Part shown: positions 38,026 through 48,091 of the stretch, one piece after another
Layout: each line of letters begins with the position of its first letter
Position numbering within the stretch: position 1 is the stretch's first letter
Assembly (NCBI GenBank): GCA_963695445.1
Contig: CAVOGV010000054.1
Coordinates: forward strand, 23,519-87,518
Direction: 5' to 3'
DNA length: 64,000 nt
From: Thiohalocapsa sp963695445
Lineage (GTDB): Bacteria; Pseudomonadota; Gammaproteobacteria; Chromatiales; Chromatiaceae
Made by a program: the position numbers and the translations under genes
Notes under the pieces: generated by a model
Told to the model about the DNA's origin: nothing
The model's database searches: none
Seen by the model: the letters and a program-made list of their open reading frames with translations, nothing else

Positions 38026-39290
38026 GGCTGGTTTCCGGAACCCCGCAGGTAGCGCAACCGCGACGGCGACGAAAGGTTGTCGCGTTCGATCCAGATCAGA
38101 TGGAGGTCGCCCTGGGGGTCCAGCGCAACGGCCGGACTGCCTTGGTAGCCTTCTCCGGAGGCCCCCGGAACCACCAGATCCGGGCTCCAGCCGGTGTCGG
38201 AATGCTTCCTCCAGGACAGAAGGACATCGCCTGGCTCATCGGCGTCCCCCCAGGCTTCGCGGGTATCGTCCCAGGCGGCGACGAAGCCCGGCTTGCCGCC
38301 AGCCAGGGCCGCATGCCATTGCTGAACCGCGGCGCCGAGGTCGTCCTGAACGATCTGGTTCGGTCCGAAGGTTCGGCCTCCGTCCTTGCTCTCAGCTCCC
38401 CAGACCGCGTAGCCGGACGCCGCATGGCGCTTGTCCAGCCAAATCGTCTGAACGGCGCCTTTGTCGTCGGCGCCCAGCATCACCCGCATCACCCCGCTGC
38501 CCAGCCCCCTGTCCAGACCGATGTTCTGGCCGGCGGTTTCGGGTCCATCCCGCGTCGGCGCAAAGTGCTGGTTCAATTGTCGCTCCGGGGCAAATGCCTG
38601 CCCCTGCTCGCGCCAGGTATGGAACAGCCGGGTATGTCCCGCGCGCCGGTCTTCCCAGGCCACCAGTAGGCGGCCGTCAGCACCCCAGGTCGCTGCCGGG
38701 AAACCTTGATAGGGATGATCGTCGACCGGGGAGACGCGCGTGGCAGCTTGTGCGAACTCCACCTCGCGTCCAGCGGACCGCAGTTCCGCCGCCTCGATGA
38801 CTTGACCATCACCCAGCGCACGCGCCCAAACCGCGGCGACGCGCCCTGACCCATCGGCCGTCAAGGTCACCTGCCTACCGCCCTTGGCGGACAGGGTGGC
38901 GACTGAACCTGATCCGTCCGCATCGATGACGCGTGCCGCGATGACACCGTCCTGCTCCCAAGCCGCCAGCCATCGCCCCGGCCCGAGGGACACGATGGCC
39001 GGTTCGTATGCCTCGCCACCGGTGCTCAGCTGCTCGGTGCGGGGGAAGGACTCGGCCACGCGCGGCTTGACCGCGAAGTAGACTTGCGGTGCGCCGTTGC
39101 GATCGTCTTCCCAGACCAGGGCAACCTCTGCTGCCGACGCCGCGATATGCTGCCGGCCGGCACCATCCAGGTGATGATAGTGCGGGCTGCCGCTTGCACC
39201 GGCGACCGTCACCGGTTCGCCGAAGGACCAGGGCGCGGCCAAGGCAATACCGGGGAGGGACAAGGTCACTTGCAGCAGCCAGCGCTTCAC
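38022..39290 (-). CDS. Exported beta-propeller (sialidase-like) protein
   Basis: A 422-residue secreted protein with signal peptide (LLQVTLSLPGIALA). Repeated blades share the pattern W-x-D-x-R: VALVWEDDRNGAPQVYF, LVAWEDRRAGHTRLF, TIWLDKRHAASGYAVW and AAWDDTREAWGDADEPGD. This resembles sialidase-type six-bladed propellers, but no sialidase active-site residues are evident, so a binding role is as likely. The start is GTG at 39290, overlapping the thioredoxin-like stop in GTGA, which marks strict coupling. Confidence 0.8.
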   Translation of the reverse strand: MKRWLLQVTLSLPGIALAAPWSFGEPVTVAGASGSPHYHHLDGAGRQHIAASAAEVALVWEDDRNGAPQVYFAVKPRVAESFPRTEQLSTGGEAYEPAIVSLGPGRWLAAWEQDGVIAARVIDADGSGSVATLSAKGGRQVTLTADGSGRVAAVWARALGDGQVIEAAELRSAGREVEFAQAATRVSPVDDHPYQGFPAATWGADGRLLVAWEDRRAGHTRLFHTWREQGQAFAPERQLNQHFAPTRDGPETAGQNIGLDRGLGSGVMRVMLGADDKGAVQTIWLDKRHAASGYAVWGAESKDGGRTFGPNQIVQDDLGAAVQQWHAALAGGKPGFVAAWDDTREAWGDADEPGDVLLSWRKHSDTGWSPDLVVPGASGEGYQGSPAVALDPQGDLHLIWIERDNLSSPSRLRYLRGSGNQP

Positions 39291-39802
39291 GATTGCGTCC
39301 TCTTGAACTCGGCGAAGGTCTGTTGCTGGTAGTGGCCTCCGTTGACATAGCTGTCAAACAACAAGAACTCCTCCGCATTCTGATAACCGGGCGCTCGAAG
39401 CACCGGTGAGCCATCTGGTTCCATGAAGTAGAAAAAGGGCGTACCGAACACGTTCAGCCGCACGCCCAGCTCCATTTCGGTAATGCGTTCGCCGTTGGGC
39501 AATCGAAGACGATTCCCGCTTTCGGAATCCGCGTACGCGAGCACGTAGTTGGCCTTGTAGCGGTCGGCAACCCGTGCATCGCTGAAACTCTCGCGATTGG
39601 TCTTGTCGCAGGACGGACAACCATGCCGCCCGAAGTACAAAAAGACCCGCCGCTGCTCCTGCCCGGCAAGCTGCAGTGCCTCGTCGAGGGTGTGAAAGTC
39701 CCAGCCGGCCGGCGGATCGGCCGGCACCGTGGGAGACCAGCAGGCGACCGTTGTCATCAGTGAGGCAGCGAGCCCCAGCCGGAGCGCTTGTCTCGTGATC
39801 AT
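39287..39802 (-). CDS. Exported thioredoxin-like protein (SoxW-type)
   Basis: A 171-residue thioredoxin-fold protein with a signal sequence that may end in a lipobox-like VAC. The active site is CPSC in YFGRHGCPSCDKTNRE, followed by a short insertion and the cis-proline strand VFGTPFFYFMEPDGS. CPSC is typical of SoxW/TlpA-like proteins that reduce or deliver thiols in the periplasm. As first gene of the operon with a propeller and a nitrilase, it may keep a cysteine of the nitrilase reduced; this is inference. Confidence 0.85.
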   Translation of the reverse strand: MITRQALRLGLAASLMTTVACWSPTVPADPPAGWDFHTLDEALQLAGQEQRRVFLYFGRHGCPSCDKTNRESFSDARVADRYKANYVLAYADSESGNRLRLPNGERITEMELGVRLNVFGTPFFYFMEPDGSPVLRAPGYQNAEEFLLFDSYVNGGHYQQQTFAEFKRTQS

Positions 39803-39934
39803 CGATGTCTCTCCCGGAAGTTTGGTGGGAAACGGCAGTATGGCGCCGGTTGGTCATGGGCAGAGTAAAGATGGGCAGAGTAAAGACGGAATCGGGAGGA
39901 TCGGCCTGAACACAAGGCTAAGATTAGGCGAAGA

Positions 39935-40351
39935 AACGACGATGATCTCTACTTCCTCCTGCTTGGACGCGCCTACTTCGTTTTACACGATTCCGAACAG
40001 GCCCTGATCAATCTCAGGGAGGCGATCGCACTTAATCCGACGAGCCTGGAGGCGCACATCGATCAAGCCGCGGCGTTGCTGCTCCTAGACGACAAGGATG
40101 GGGCGGAGTGGGAAGCGCAAGAGATCCGGGCCATCGCGCCGAACTTTTCTACCCGCGCCTGGTTGGCGACCTACCCGATGACCGGATATCGGACAGCAGA
40201 AGCAATTGGCGTCCGCACTTGGGGCGTTGGGGCTCTGAGGCGGACAGCACCCTCCTTCCTGCTCGACTCGGCTCTGGCGGAGCATGAAAGACGACGCCCT
40301 ACCTCATCGAATCAAAGAGCCGTTCGGCCGGCGCCAACGACAGAAGCCTGA
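39935..40351 (+). pseudogene. Remnant of a TPR-tailed cyclase-type protein
   Basis: The plus-strand frame gives a clear TPR tail: LYFLLGRAYFVLHDSEQALI, REAIALNPTSLEAHIDQAAA, GAEWEAQEIRAIAPNFSTRA, WLATYPMT. This is the usual C-terminal signature of adenylate-cyclase/TPR proteins. No upstream catalytic domain is present and the sequence turns into random residues after about 40200, so it is a leftover, not a working gene. The rest of the 39803-40491 gap shows no gene. Confidence 0.65.
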
Positions 40352-40491
40352 GCATCTTGGCATTTTAGATCTTGAAAATTTTGCACTATCCTGTCGAGAC
40401 CTGCCTGATCTTGGTCTACTCGAGAAGATCAAGAGCTGTGCCGCGCTCATCGATCAACAAACTAGACAGACTGGTCATTCTGGATGCCGAC

Positions 40492-40743
40492 ATGAAGCAA
40501 TGGGCACTGCAAGACGCCAAGGCGCGCCTCAGCGAACTGGTGCGGCTCGCCTCCGAACACGAGCCCCAGGAGATCACCCTGCGCGGCGAGCCTGCCGTGG
40601 TGGTGGTGTCGCGGGCGGACTACGACCAACTGACGAAGCCGAAGGAGTCCTTTGTGGACTTCATGCGCCGATCTCCCCTGTATGGCGCCGACGACGTCGA
40701 GTTTCCGCGGGACAATAGCCTGACCCGCGAGATCGACCTGTGA
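40492..40743 (+). CDS. Phd/YefM-type antitoxin
   Basis: An 83-residue protein. The N-terminal DNA-binding part reads MKQWALQDAKARLSELVRLA and EITLRGEPAVVVVSRADYDQ, the classic Phd fold. The acidic tail (YGADDVEFPRDNSLTREIDL) would wrap the toxin. Its stop overlaps the toxin start in GTGA. It should repress its own operon through the promoter just upstream. Confidence 0.9.
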   Translation: MKQWALQDAKARLSELVRLASEHEPQEITLRGEPAVVVVSRADYDQLTKPKESFVDFMRRSPLYGADDVEFPRDNSLTREIDL

Positions 40744-41168
40744 CCTGGCTGATCGACACCAACGCGCTGTCCGAACTCAAGAAGCGCAAACCGCATCCGG
40801 GCGTGGCCCGTTGGTTCGAGACCCAGCCATCCATTGGGCTCCACCTGTCCGTGCTGACCCTCGGGGAGCTGAGACAGGGCATCTACGCGATGGCGGAAGG
40901 CGAGCGCAAAGCGCGCTTCTCCGCGTGGCTGGATGGCGAAATCCCCCGCTATTTCTCCGGTCGCATTCTAGATCTCGACGCCGCCATCGCGGACCGCTGG
41001 GGCCGGCTATGTGTCGAGGCCGGTCGACCGCTGCCCGCGATCGACAGCCTGCTCGCGGCAACCGCGCTCGTGCATGGATTGACCCTGGTGACACGCAACC
41101 TGGCGGACTTCGAGGTGCCCGGCTTGCGAGTGGTCAACCCTTGGCACTCGCCGTCGGACGCCTTTTGA
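40740..41168 (+). CDS. PIN-domain toxin (VapC-type)
   Basis: A 142-residue PIN ribonuclease starting with GTG. The acidic active-site residues are in TWLIDTNALSELKK (Asp6), LGELRQG (Glu), AIDSLLAATALVHG (Asp) and VTRNLADFE (Asp). Together with the Phd-type antitoxin it forms a type II pair that stops translation by cutting RNA when the antitoxin is lost. The Phd/VapC mix is common. Confidence 0.92.
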   Translation: MTWLIDTNALSELKKRKPHPGVARWFETQPSIGLHLSVLTLGELRQGIYAMAEGERKARFSAWLDGEIPRYFSGRILDLDAAIADRWGRLCVEAGRPLPAIDSLLAATALVHGLTLVTRNLADFEVPGLRVVNPWHSPSDAF

Positions 41169-41416
41169 CCCCATCGAACGGAGCCGCCCCGAAGCGTGCA
41201 AGATGCCGGCGCTCCCGTAAGGGCATGGCCAGGATTCTATTGGTATCTGAATTTTCGGAGATCACCTGCACGAACACACAAACGCCGACGGACGGCTATG
41301 ATTACTGAATCCTGAATTCAAGCGGCGGAGCCCCCGTCACGGGCTGCAGGGCGCGGTGCGAAGCTGCCGCGCCGATCGTTTCGGGCGTCGTCGGATAAGA
41401 CCAACAGAATGGGGGG

Positions 41417-44400
41417 ATGGCCGTGTCGATCTATACGTTGTACGGACAGGTTGCGGAACGAGAACTGGGCGGACTCGCTGAGGTCGGTCTTCATCGGGTT
41501 ACCGAGGTCGAGTTCTCGGTTGCAAGGGACGACAGCGCAAAGATCCCAGTCAAGATCGACGACGACGAAGTCGTCGCGGTCAAGCTGGAGGACGATTTCA
41601 TCCTATGGATTCGCGGTGACGAACTGCGGCGCGAGCTCGGCGAGGAGTCCCGCGACGTTGACGGCGAACTGACGCTGAAGGCCGCGCTCGGCGCCGACGC
41701 CACGGAGCGCGGTCTGGGTGGCTGGCTGCTGAAGGGCCTGAAGATCTTCGGCATCGATCCCGTCGAGAAGCTGGTCGAGAAGACCGCTCAGCGGGTTGAA
41801 CGCAACAATCACAACCTGCTGCTCCGGCTCGATCCGGCGGCGCCGCAGCCCTGGACCGAGCAGGCATGGAAAGAGCTCGACGCCCTGCCGGCCGATCAAG
41901 CCGGCGAGCCGCTGCTGCTGTTCCTGCACGGCACCTTTTCATCGACCCTCGGCAGCTTCGGCGAATTGTTCAAACTGCCGGGGCCGACGCAGACGCTGCA
42001 GGCGAGCTATCCGGGCCGGATCTACGGCTTCGAGCATCCCACGCTGACCGAGAGCCCGATCGCCAACGCGCTGGCGCTGGCGAAGAAGCTTCCGGCCGGC
42101 ACCCGGCTGCACCTGATCAGCCATTCACGGGGCGGACTGGTCGGCGATCTGCTCTGCCTGGCATCGGTGAGCGAGTTTCAGGCCGTTCTGTCGCCGGAGT
42201 ATCTAAAGAGGCTGTCGGACGCTGACCGACGCGATCTGCCGCTGCTGATCGAGGAGCTGCGCTCCCGACGCATCCAGGTGGAGCGCTTCGTCCGCGTGGC
42301 GAGCCCGTCGCGGGGCACCACGCTGGCCTCCGGCAGGCTCGACCGCTGGCTGTCGGTGGTGTTCAACCTGATCTCCAAGGTGCCGATGCTCAGCGGCGCC
42401 GCCGCCGACGCGGTCATGGAGTTCGTCCTGGCGGTGGTCAAGGAGCCTCAGGACGCCGAGACGCTGCCCGGCCTCGAGGCCATGATGCCGCAATCGGCGC
42501 TGGTCGGGCTGCTGAACCACCCGGATCTGCGGATTCCGGAGCCCGCGCAGCTTGCCGTCATCTCCGGCGACATCCAAGAGCAGGGTATCTGGGGCCGGCT
42601 CAAGCTGCTGATCCCGGACCTGTTCTTCGCTGGCGATCACGACCTGGTCGTCAACACCGGCTCGATGTATGGCGGTCTGCGGCGCGCGCAGGGCTGGTTC
42701 TGCTTCGACCAGGGCTTCAACGTCAACCACTTCAACTACTTCGGCGCGTCGCTGGACGAGCAGGACGTTCCCCCGTCTCAGCCGATCACCGTCGATGCGC
42801 TGCTGCTCGGCCTGCTCGACGAGCTGCCGGGGCGGTTCTACAGGCCCCTGGCCGAGGCGCCGGTCATCATGCCCGCCCGCAGCGCCGCCGGCGTCTCCGG
42901 ACGGCGGCCGGTGCTGTTCGTGCTGCCGGGGATCATGGGCAGCTCGCTGGCGGTCCGCGACGCATCGCAAGAGGTCTGGCTGTCCGTCAGGCGGCTCGCC
43001 CTCGGTGAGCTGACGCGACTGCGCATGGACCAGCCGCTGCCGATCCTGCCCACGGGTCTGCTCGGCCTGGCCTATGGCGACCTGGTCGAGTTCATGGACC
43101 GTTCGCACGACGTGCTGCCCTTTCCCTATGACTGGCGGCAATCGGTGCGCAAGGCCGCGCAACACCTCGCCGAGGAGGTCGGGCGGGCGCTGGATCTGAC
43201 CGAGTCCGGCGGACACCCGGTCCGCATGCTGGCTCATTCGATGGGCGGGCTGGTTGCCCGAGCCATGATCGCCGAGCGTCCGGACATTTGGCAGCGCCTC
43301 CGCGCGCGCGGCGGACGGCTGGTGATGCTCGGTACGCCGAACCGTGGCTCTTGGGAGATTGTGCGGCTCCTGGTCGCCCAGGCGGCAACGCTGAAGCAAA
43401 TCGCGCTGCTCGATGTCCCCCATGATCGGCAACAGCTGCTTGAGGTCATCTGCGACTTTCCCGGCGTGCTGGAACTGTTGCCGGAGGACCGGCGGAATTT
43501 CTTCTCGGAGACCATCTGGCGCAGCCTGAACGCGCACGACGAAGCGGAGCAATGGCATCTGCCCGGGGCAAGGCCGGCCAAGCGGCGGCGAGCCGACCTG
43601 GCTCGAGCAGGCGCGCACTGCGCGCAACTGGCTGCGCGACCGGGCGATCGATCCGCAAGGCATGGTCTATGTGGCCGGCTCGGCGCCGGAGACCGCGAGC
43701 GATGTGGTCGAGACGGTCCGCAGCCGCCTGTTCCAGCGGGACAAAAAGGCGCTCCGGTTCTTCGTCTCGGCACGTGGGGACAGCAGCGTGTTGTGGGACG
43801 ACGGCGTACTGCCCGGCGTGCCGACCTGGTACGCACCGGGCATGAGCCACGGCGATCTGGCGAAGGATCGCGCAATGTTCAACGCCATCGAGGATCTACT
43901 CGTCCAGGGCCAGACCACGGACAGGGCCCTGCAGCGTGACCCGCCGGTCTCCCGCGATGCCGACCAGCCGAGGTTGATGGTGGATCGAGAGCCCGCCTAC
44001 TATCCCGACGAACAGACGCTGGTGCGCACGGCGCTGGCGATCAGCCCAACACGGCCGGCGGCGGCGATGGGCTTTGACGTGCAGGTCTGCGTGACCCACG
44101 GCAATCTTGCGTTTGCCGCGCACCGGGTCGCGGTTGGGCATTACCAGGGCGATACCATCATCTCCGCCGAGGCCTACCTGGATCATGTGCTCGACGGACG
44201 CCTCAGCGCCCGCCATGCGCTGGGACTCTATCCCGGCGCCTTGGGCACGCACGCGGTGTTCGATCATCCCGCCCCCGACGGCAAGCCGCCTGGGGCCTTG
44301 GTCGTGGGCCTCGGCGACGTCGGCGAGCTGACCGCAAGCACGCTGAGTGCCACCTTCGCCCGCGCGCTGCTGGAGCTGGCGCGTCATACCATCGAAGCGC

Positions 44401-46916
44401 CGACTTGTAGCGGGGGGGCCGCATCGACTGAGCCGCACCGGATCGCGGTGTCGAGCCTGCTCATCGGCACCGGTGCCGGCGGCATCGGCATTCGTGACTC
44501 GGTGCTGGCGCTGCTGCGCGGCGTGACCCAGGCCAACCGTACCTTGGAGCAGACTGACCAGGCCAAGCGCGCGCGCATTGCTGCCATCGAGTTCATCGAG
44601 CTCTGGGAGGGCCACGCGATCGAGGCCATCCGGGCACTGCACCAAATCGACGATGATCCCGAGCTGAGCGGCGGCTTCACGGTGGCCAAGCTACTGCAAC
44701 ATGGGGCCGGAGGACAGCGCAGCGTCGTCGGCGCCAGCGACAACCCCGCCTGGTGGCATCGGTTGCAGGTGATTGGTCAGGAGTCCGGCAGCCTGCGCTT
44801 CACGCTGTTGACCCAGCGGGCGCGCGCCGAGGAGACACTCGTCGCAACCCAAGCCGAGCTGGTGGATCGATTTGTCGAGCGGGCCAACGCCAGCACCGCG
44901 TACGACCCGGACGTCAACCGCACCCTGTTCGAGATGTTGCTGCCAGTGCGCCTCAAGGACGGCTCTGATCTGCGCACCAATCTGGTCCTGGTGTTGGATG
45001 AACAAGCGGCCCGTTATCCCTGGGAGATGCTGGAGGACCGCTGGTCGCAACCGCTGCCGGGCCAGCCCGCCACAGGCCGCGCCGAGCGCAGCCGCGACCG
45101 CAAGCCGCGCTCGGTCGAGTTCGGTCTGCTGCGGCAGTTGAAGACCCGGGACGATCGCGCCGCGCCGGTGATGTCGCCGGGCGAGGCCGCGCTCGTCATC
45201 GGCGACCCGAAGTCCGACTTCGTGCCGTTGCCGGGCGCGCGCGATGAGGCGAAGCGGGTCGCGTCCGAGCTGGAGCAGTCAGGCTATCGCGTCAAGCCGC
45301 TGATCGAGCCGGAGGTCGAGCAGGTCATGGTGGCGCTGCATGCGGACGCGTATCGAGTCGTCCACCTGGCCGGCCACGGCGTGCATCTGCATCGGCCCGA
45401 TGGCCGTGACATGCCGCTGTGCAATCTCTGCGGCCAAACGCTGCCGGAAAGAGACGAGGACCTGGTCAGCGGCATGATCGTCGGCGCCGGCATGGTGCTG
45501 ACACCCGGCGACGTGAAGCAGATGCGGCGTGTGCCGGAGCTGGTGTTCATCAATTGCTGCCATCTCGGCCGCCTGGATGGCGATCCCAACAAGCGGCAAT
45601 CGGACCGGACGCAGGCCCATCGGTTGGCCGCCAATCTCGCGGTCGAGTTCATCAGGATGGGCGTACGCGCCGTGGTCGCAGCCGGATGGGCGGTCAAGGA
45701 CCAGGCCGCACAAACCTTCGCCGAGACCTTCTACCGCCATATGACCAGAGGGCGACGCTTCGGCGAAGCGGTGCGCCTCGCGCGCGAGCAGACCTGGCGC
45801 GAGCATCGCTACAGCAACACCTGGGGCGCCTATCAGTGTTACGGCGATCCCGACTTCCGCCTGAAGACCGAGGGCCAGGGAGACGGCGGCGGCGAGAACG
45901 CCCGCTATGTCTCACCGGCCGAGGCCCTGGTCGACTTGGGCAATCTGCGCGCGGAGGCCGAATCCGCACCGCCGCAGCGTATGGCCCGGCTCCTGGAGGA
46001 CCTGCGTAACATCGAGCGAGCGCTGGACGATATCGCCGACAAGGAAGGCCTGCACTGGTGCGGCCGCGGCGACGTCGCTGAGGCCCTGGGATTGGCCCAA
46101 GGCGAGCTCGGGCGGTTCGCGGACGCAGTGGCGATGCTCGACCGCGCCATTGCTGCCGATGACGCCGGTTTCAGCTGGAACGCCATCGAGCAGCGTGTCC
46201 GCTACCAGGCGCGCCACGCGAAGGCACTGTGCCAGACCGGAGATGATCGGTCGACAAAGGAAGGGTTTGACCTGTTCGAGACGGCGCTCGCATCGTTCGG
46301 GAAGCTGGATCGCCATCCCGACAGCAAGCTCACCGTGACCCGCTATCAGTCCCACGCCGGTATCCATTGGCGGCGGGTCCAGGTGCTGCCCGCGGGTCAG
46401 CGTGAGAAGGAACTCGAGAAACTGGTTGCCGTGTTCGAGCAGGCAGAGAAGGATCTTAGGCACGGCGCCAGCGATCCGCTCGATCCCTTCTCCAGGCTGC
46501 TCTGGCTAGCGGGCAAGCTGATGCTGACCGCCTACAGCTCGGAGCGACTCCTTAACATTTGCCCGAACTTTGCCGAGTGGTGCGCCGAGCTGAAGCAACG
46601 CGCGCCCGAGTACGAGCGCTCGCACCCAAGTGCGCCGGCCGGCGCCATCGCGGTCGAGGTGGAACTGCTCGAGCATTTGCAGCAGGGCGACCTGACGGAC
46701 AACACCAAGGGGCTAATCGACAGGCTCCGCCGCGGACTGCGGCGCGGCGCAAGTCAGCGGCAAGTGGCGTCGATCCTCGACTACGTGGAACTGCTCCAGA
46801 TCCTGGCAGAAGAGGCGACGAACAAATCGAAGCGCTTCCGTTCGCAGGCGTCAGCGCTCGCCGCCATCGTCGAGGTGCTGCGGGATTGGCACTCGGGCAA
46901 GATCGACGACGCGTGA
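41417..46916 (+). CDS. Giant fusion: two lipase-like alpha/beta-hydrolases plus CHAT caspase-like protease, one frameshift
   Basis: Read as one gene, this encodes about 1832 residues. After a 140-residue leader, a first alpha/beta-hydrolase has an oxyanion strand LLLFLHGTFSS and nucleophile Ser237 in LISHSRGGLVGD. A second, LCAT-like hydrolase has LFVLPGIMGSSLA, PFPYDWRQSV and Ser608 in LAHSMGGLVARAM. A middle region of about 600 residues follows. The CHAT protease then shows catalytic His1320 in VVHLAGHGVHL and Cys1381 (or Cys1380) in VFINCCHLG. The last about 350 residues are helical repeats. The frame shifts near 43563-43567, where one extra G in GGGG must be removed, so the ATG at 43662 is only an internal one. 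No signal peptide or membrane helix is seen. The mix of lipase and protease suggests a conditional cell-killing or defence effector, which is inference. Confidence 0.82.
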
Positions 46917-47001
46917 CCCGGCCGGCCTCGGTCCGCGCAGCGGACCCTACCAATGTGGGCGGGGCGCCGGGGAGACACAGAAGGCGGCGTGCGCGCGGTC
47001 G

Positions 47002-47982
47002 TCAAAGACGATGAGCACGATCAGGCAAGTCGGCGATGTCCCGTACCAGCCGACCGACCGCGGCGATGGTGGCGTCCTTCTGCGGACCGCTCGCCGCGCT
47101 GTCGGCCAGGTAGGCGGCCACCAGCAGCGGTGCCCGGCCGGGCGGCCGGATCAAGGCGATATCGTTGGCATCGGTGCGGTTGGTGCCGGTCTTGTCGCCG
47201 ATGCTCCAGTCCGCCGGTAGTCCAGCCTTCAAGCGGTTTCCCCCGGTGGTGTTGCCCAGCAACCAGTCATTGAGCCGATCGCGGGATGGTGCGGAGAGTG
47301 CATCGCCGAGCAGGACCTTGTTCATGGATGCGACCATGGACCGCGGCGACGTAGTGTCCATCGGCTCATCGCCAACCTTGCCGTTCAGCTCGGGCTCGAT
47401 CCGGTCGAGGCGTGTGACCTGATCGCCGAGTCCCCGGACATAGGCGGTCAGCGCGGCGGGTCCGCCGTAGCTGGACAGGATCAGGTTGGCGGCGGTGTTG
47501 TCGCTGGTGGTGATGGTGGCCTCGCACAGCTCGGCCAAGGTCATGCCTTCGCCATTGGCGTGCTGTTCGGTCACCGGGGACCAGGTGATCAGATCCTGTT
47601 GCGTAAAGGGAATGCGTCGCTGCAGCGATTCCAGCCCCGCATCCACCCGATGCAACACCAATGCGCACGCCAGCAGCTTGAACGAACTCAGCATCATGAA
47701 GCGTTCGTCGGCGCGGTAGCCGTAGCCCTGCCCGCTGGCAGCATCGAGAATATACACGCCAAGACGACCTTGTGCGGCGACTTCGAGTTCGCGCAGACGC
47801 GCTTGAACTCGGGCCTGAACCTGCGCGGAGCCTGGGTTGGCAGTTGCAGGCGCGGCAAAACCGATGCTGATCGGAACGCCGATGCCGCCGACCAAGGCAG
47901 TGATGGCAAGCGACGCGAGGAAACCCCTCCTAGCAATCGTTAGGGCCTCATCGATTGGGAAGGTAAACGTTTTCTCACTCAT
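47002..47982 (-). CDS. Class A beta-lactamase with possible Tat signal
   Basis: A 326-residue serine beta-lactamase-type protein. The active-site serine is Ser99 in MLSSFKLLACAL (SxxK), followed by the SDN-like TTSDNTAANLI, the omega loop glutamate in RIEPELNG and KTG in IGDKTGTNRTD. All four motifs of active class A enzymes are present. The N-terminus (IARRGFLASLAITALVGG) has a twin-arginine-like signal for export. The ATG at 47982 is favoured because it puts this signal near the start. It is convergent with the CHAT gene. Which beta-lactams it opens cannot be read from the sequence. Confidence 0.9.
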   Translation of the reverse strand: MSEKTFTFPIDEALTIARRGFLASLAITALVGGIGVPISIGFAAPATANPGSAQVQARVQARLRELEVAAQGRLGVYILDAASGQGYGYRADERFMMLSSFKLLACALVLHRVDAGLESLQRRIPFTQQDLITWSPVTEQHANGEGMTLAELCEATITTSDNTAANLILSSYGGPAALTAYVRGLGDQVTRLDRIEPELNGKVGDEPMDTTSPRSMVASMNKVLLGDALSAPSRDRLNDWLLGNTTGGNRLKAGLPADWSIGDKTGTNRTDANDIALIRPPGRAPLLVAAYLADSAASGPQKDATIAAVGRLVRDIADLPDRAHRL

Positions 47983-48091
47983 GGGGTATCGTGCCGGATC
48001 AACGACATCAGGGTGCGCACTCGGTTGCAGTCGCGGACGCGCGCGGCGGCAGGTAAGGTCCGCATCGGGCGAAACAGTCTGCACATCGACG

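Noticed and set aside
43560..43662. Two separate genes: a lipase and a CHAT protein starting at 43662
   Set aside because: The frame used after the shift already encodes a sensible continuation (EPTWLEQARTARNWLRDRAI) before that ATG, and there is no ribosome site, so one interrupted gene fits better.
42203..43663. Long minus-strand frame opposite the CHAT-lipase gene
   Set aside because: Antisense shadow of a strongly supported plus-strand gene.
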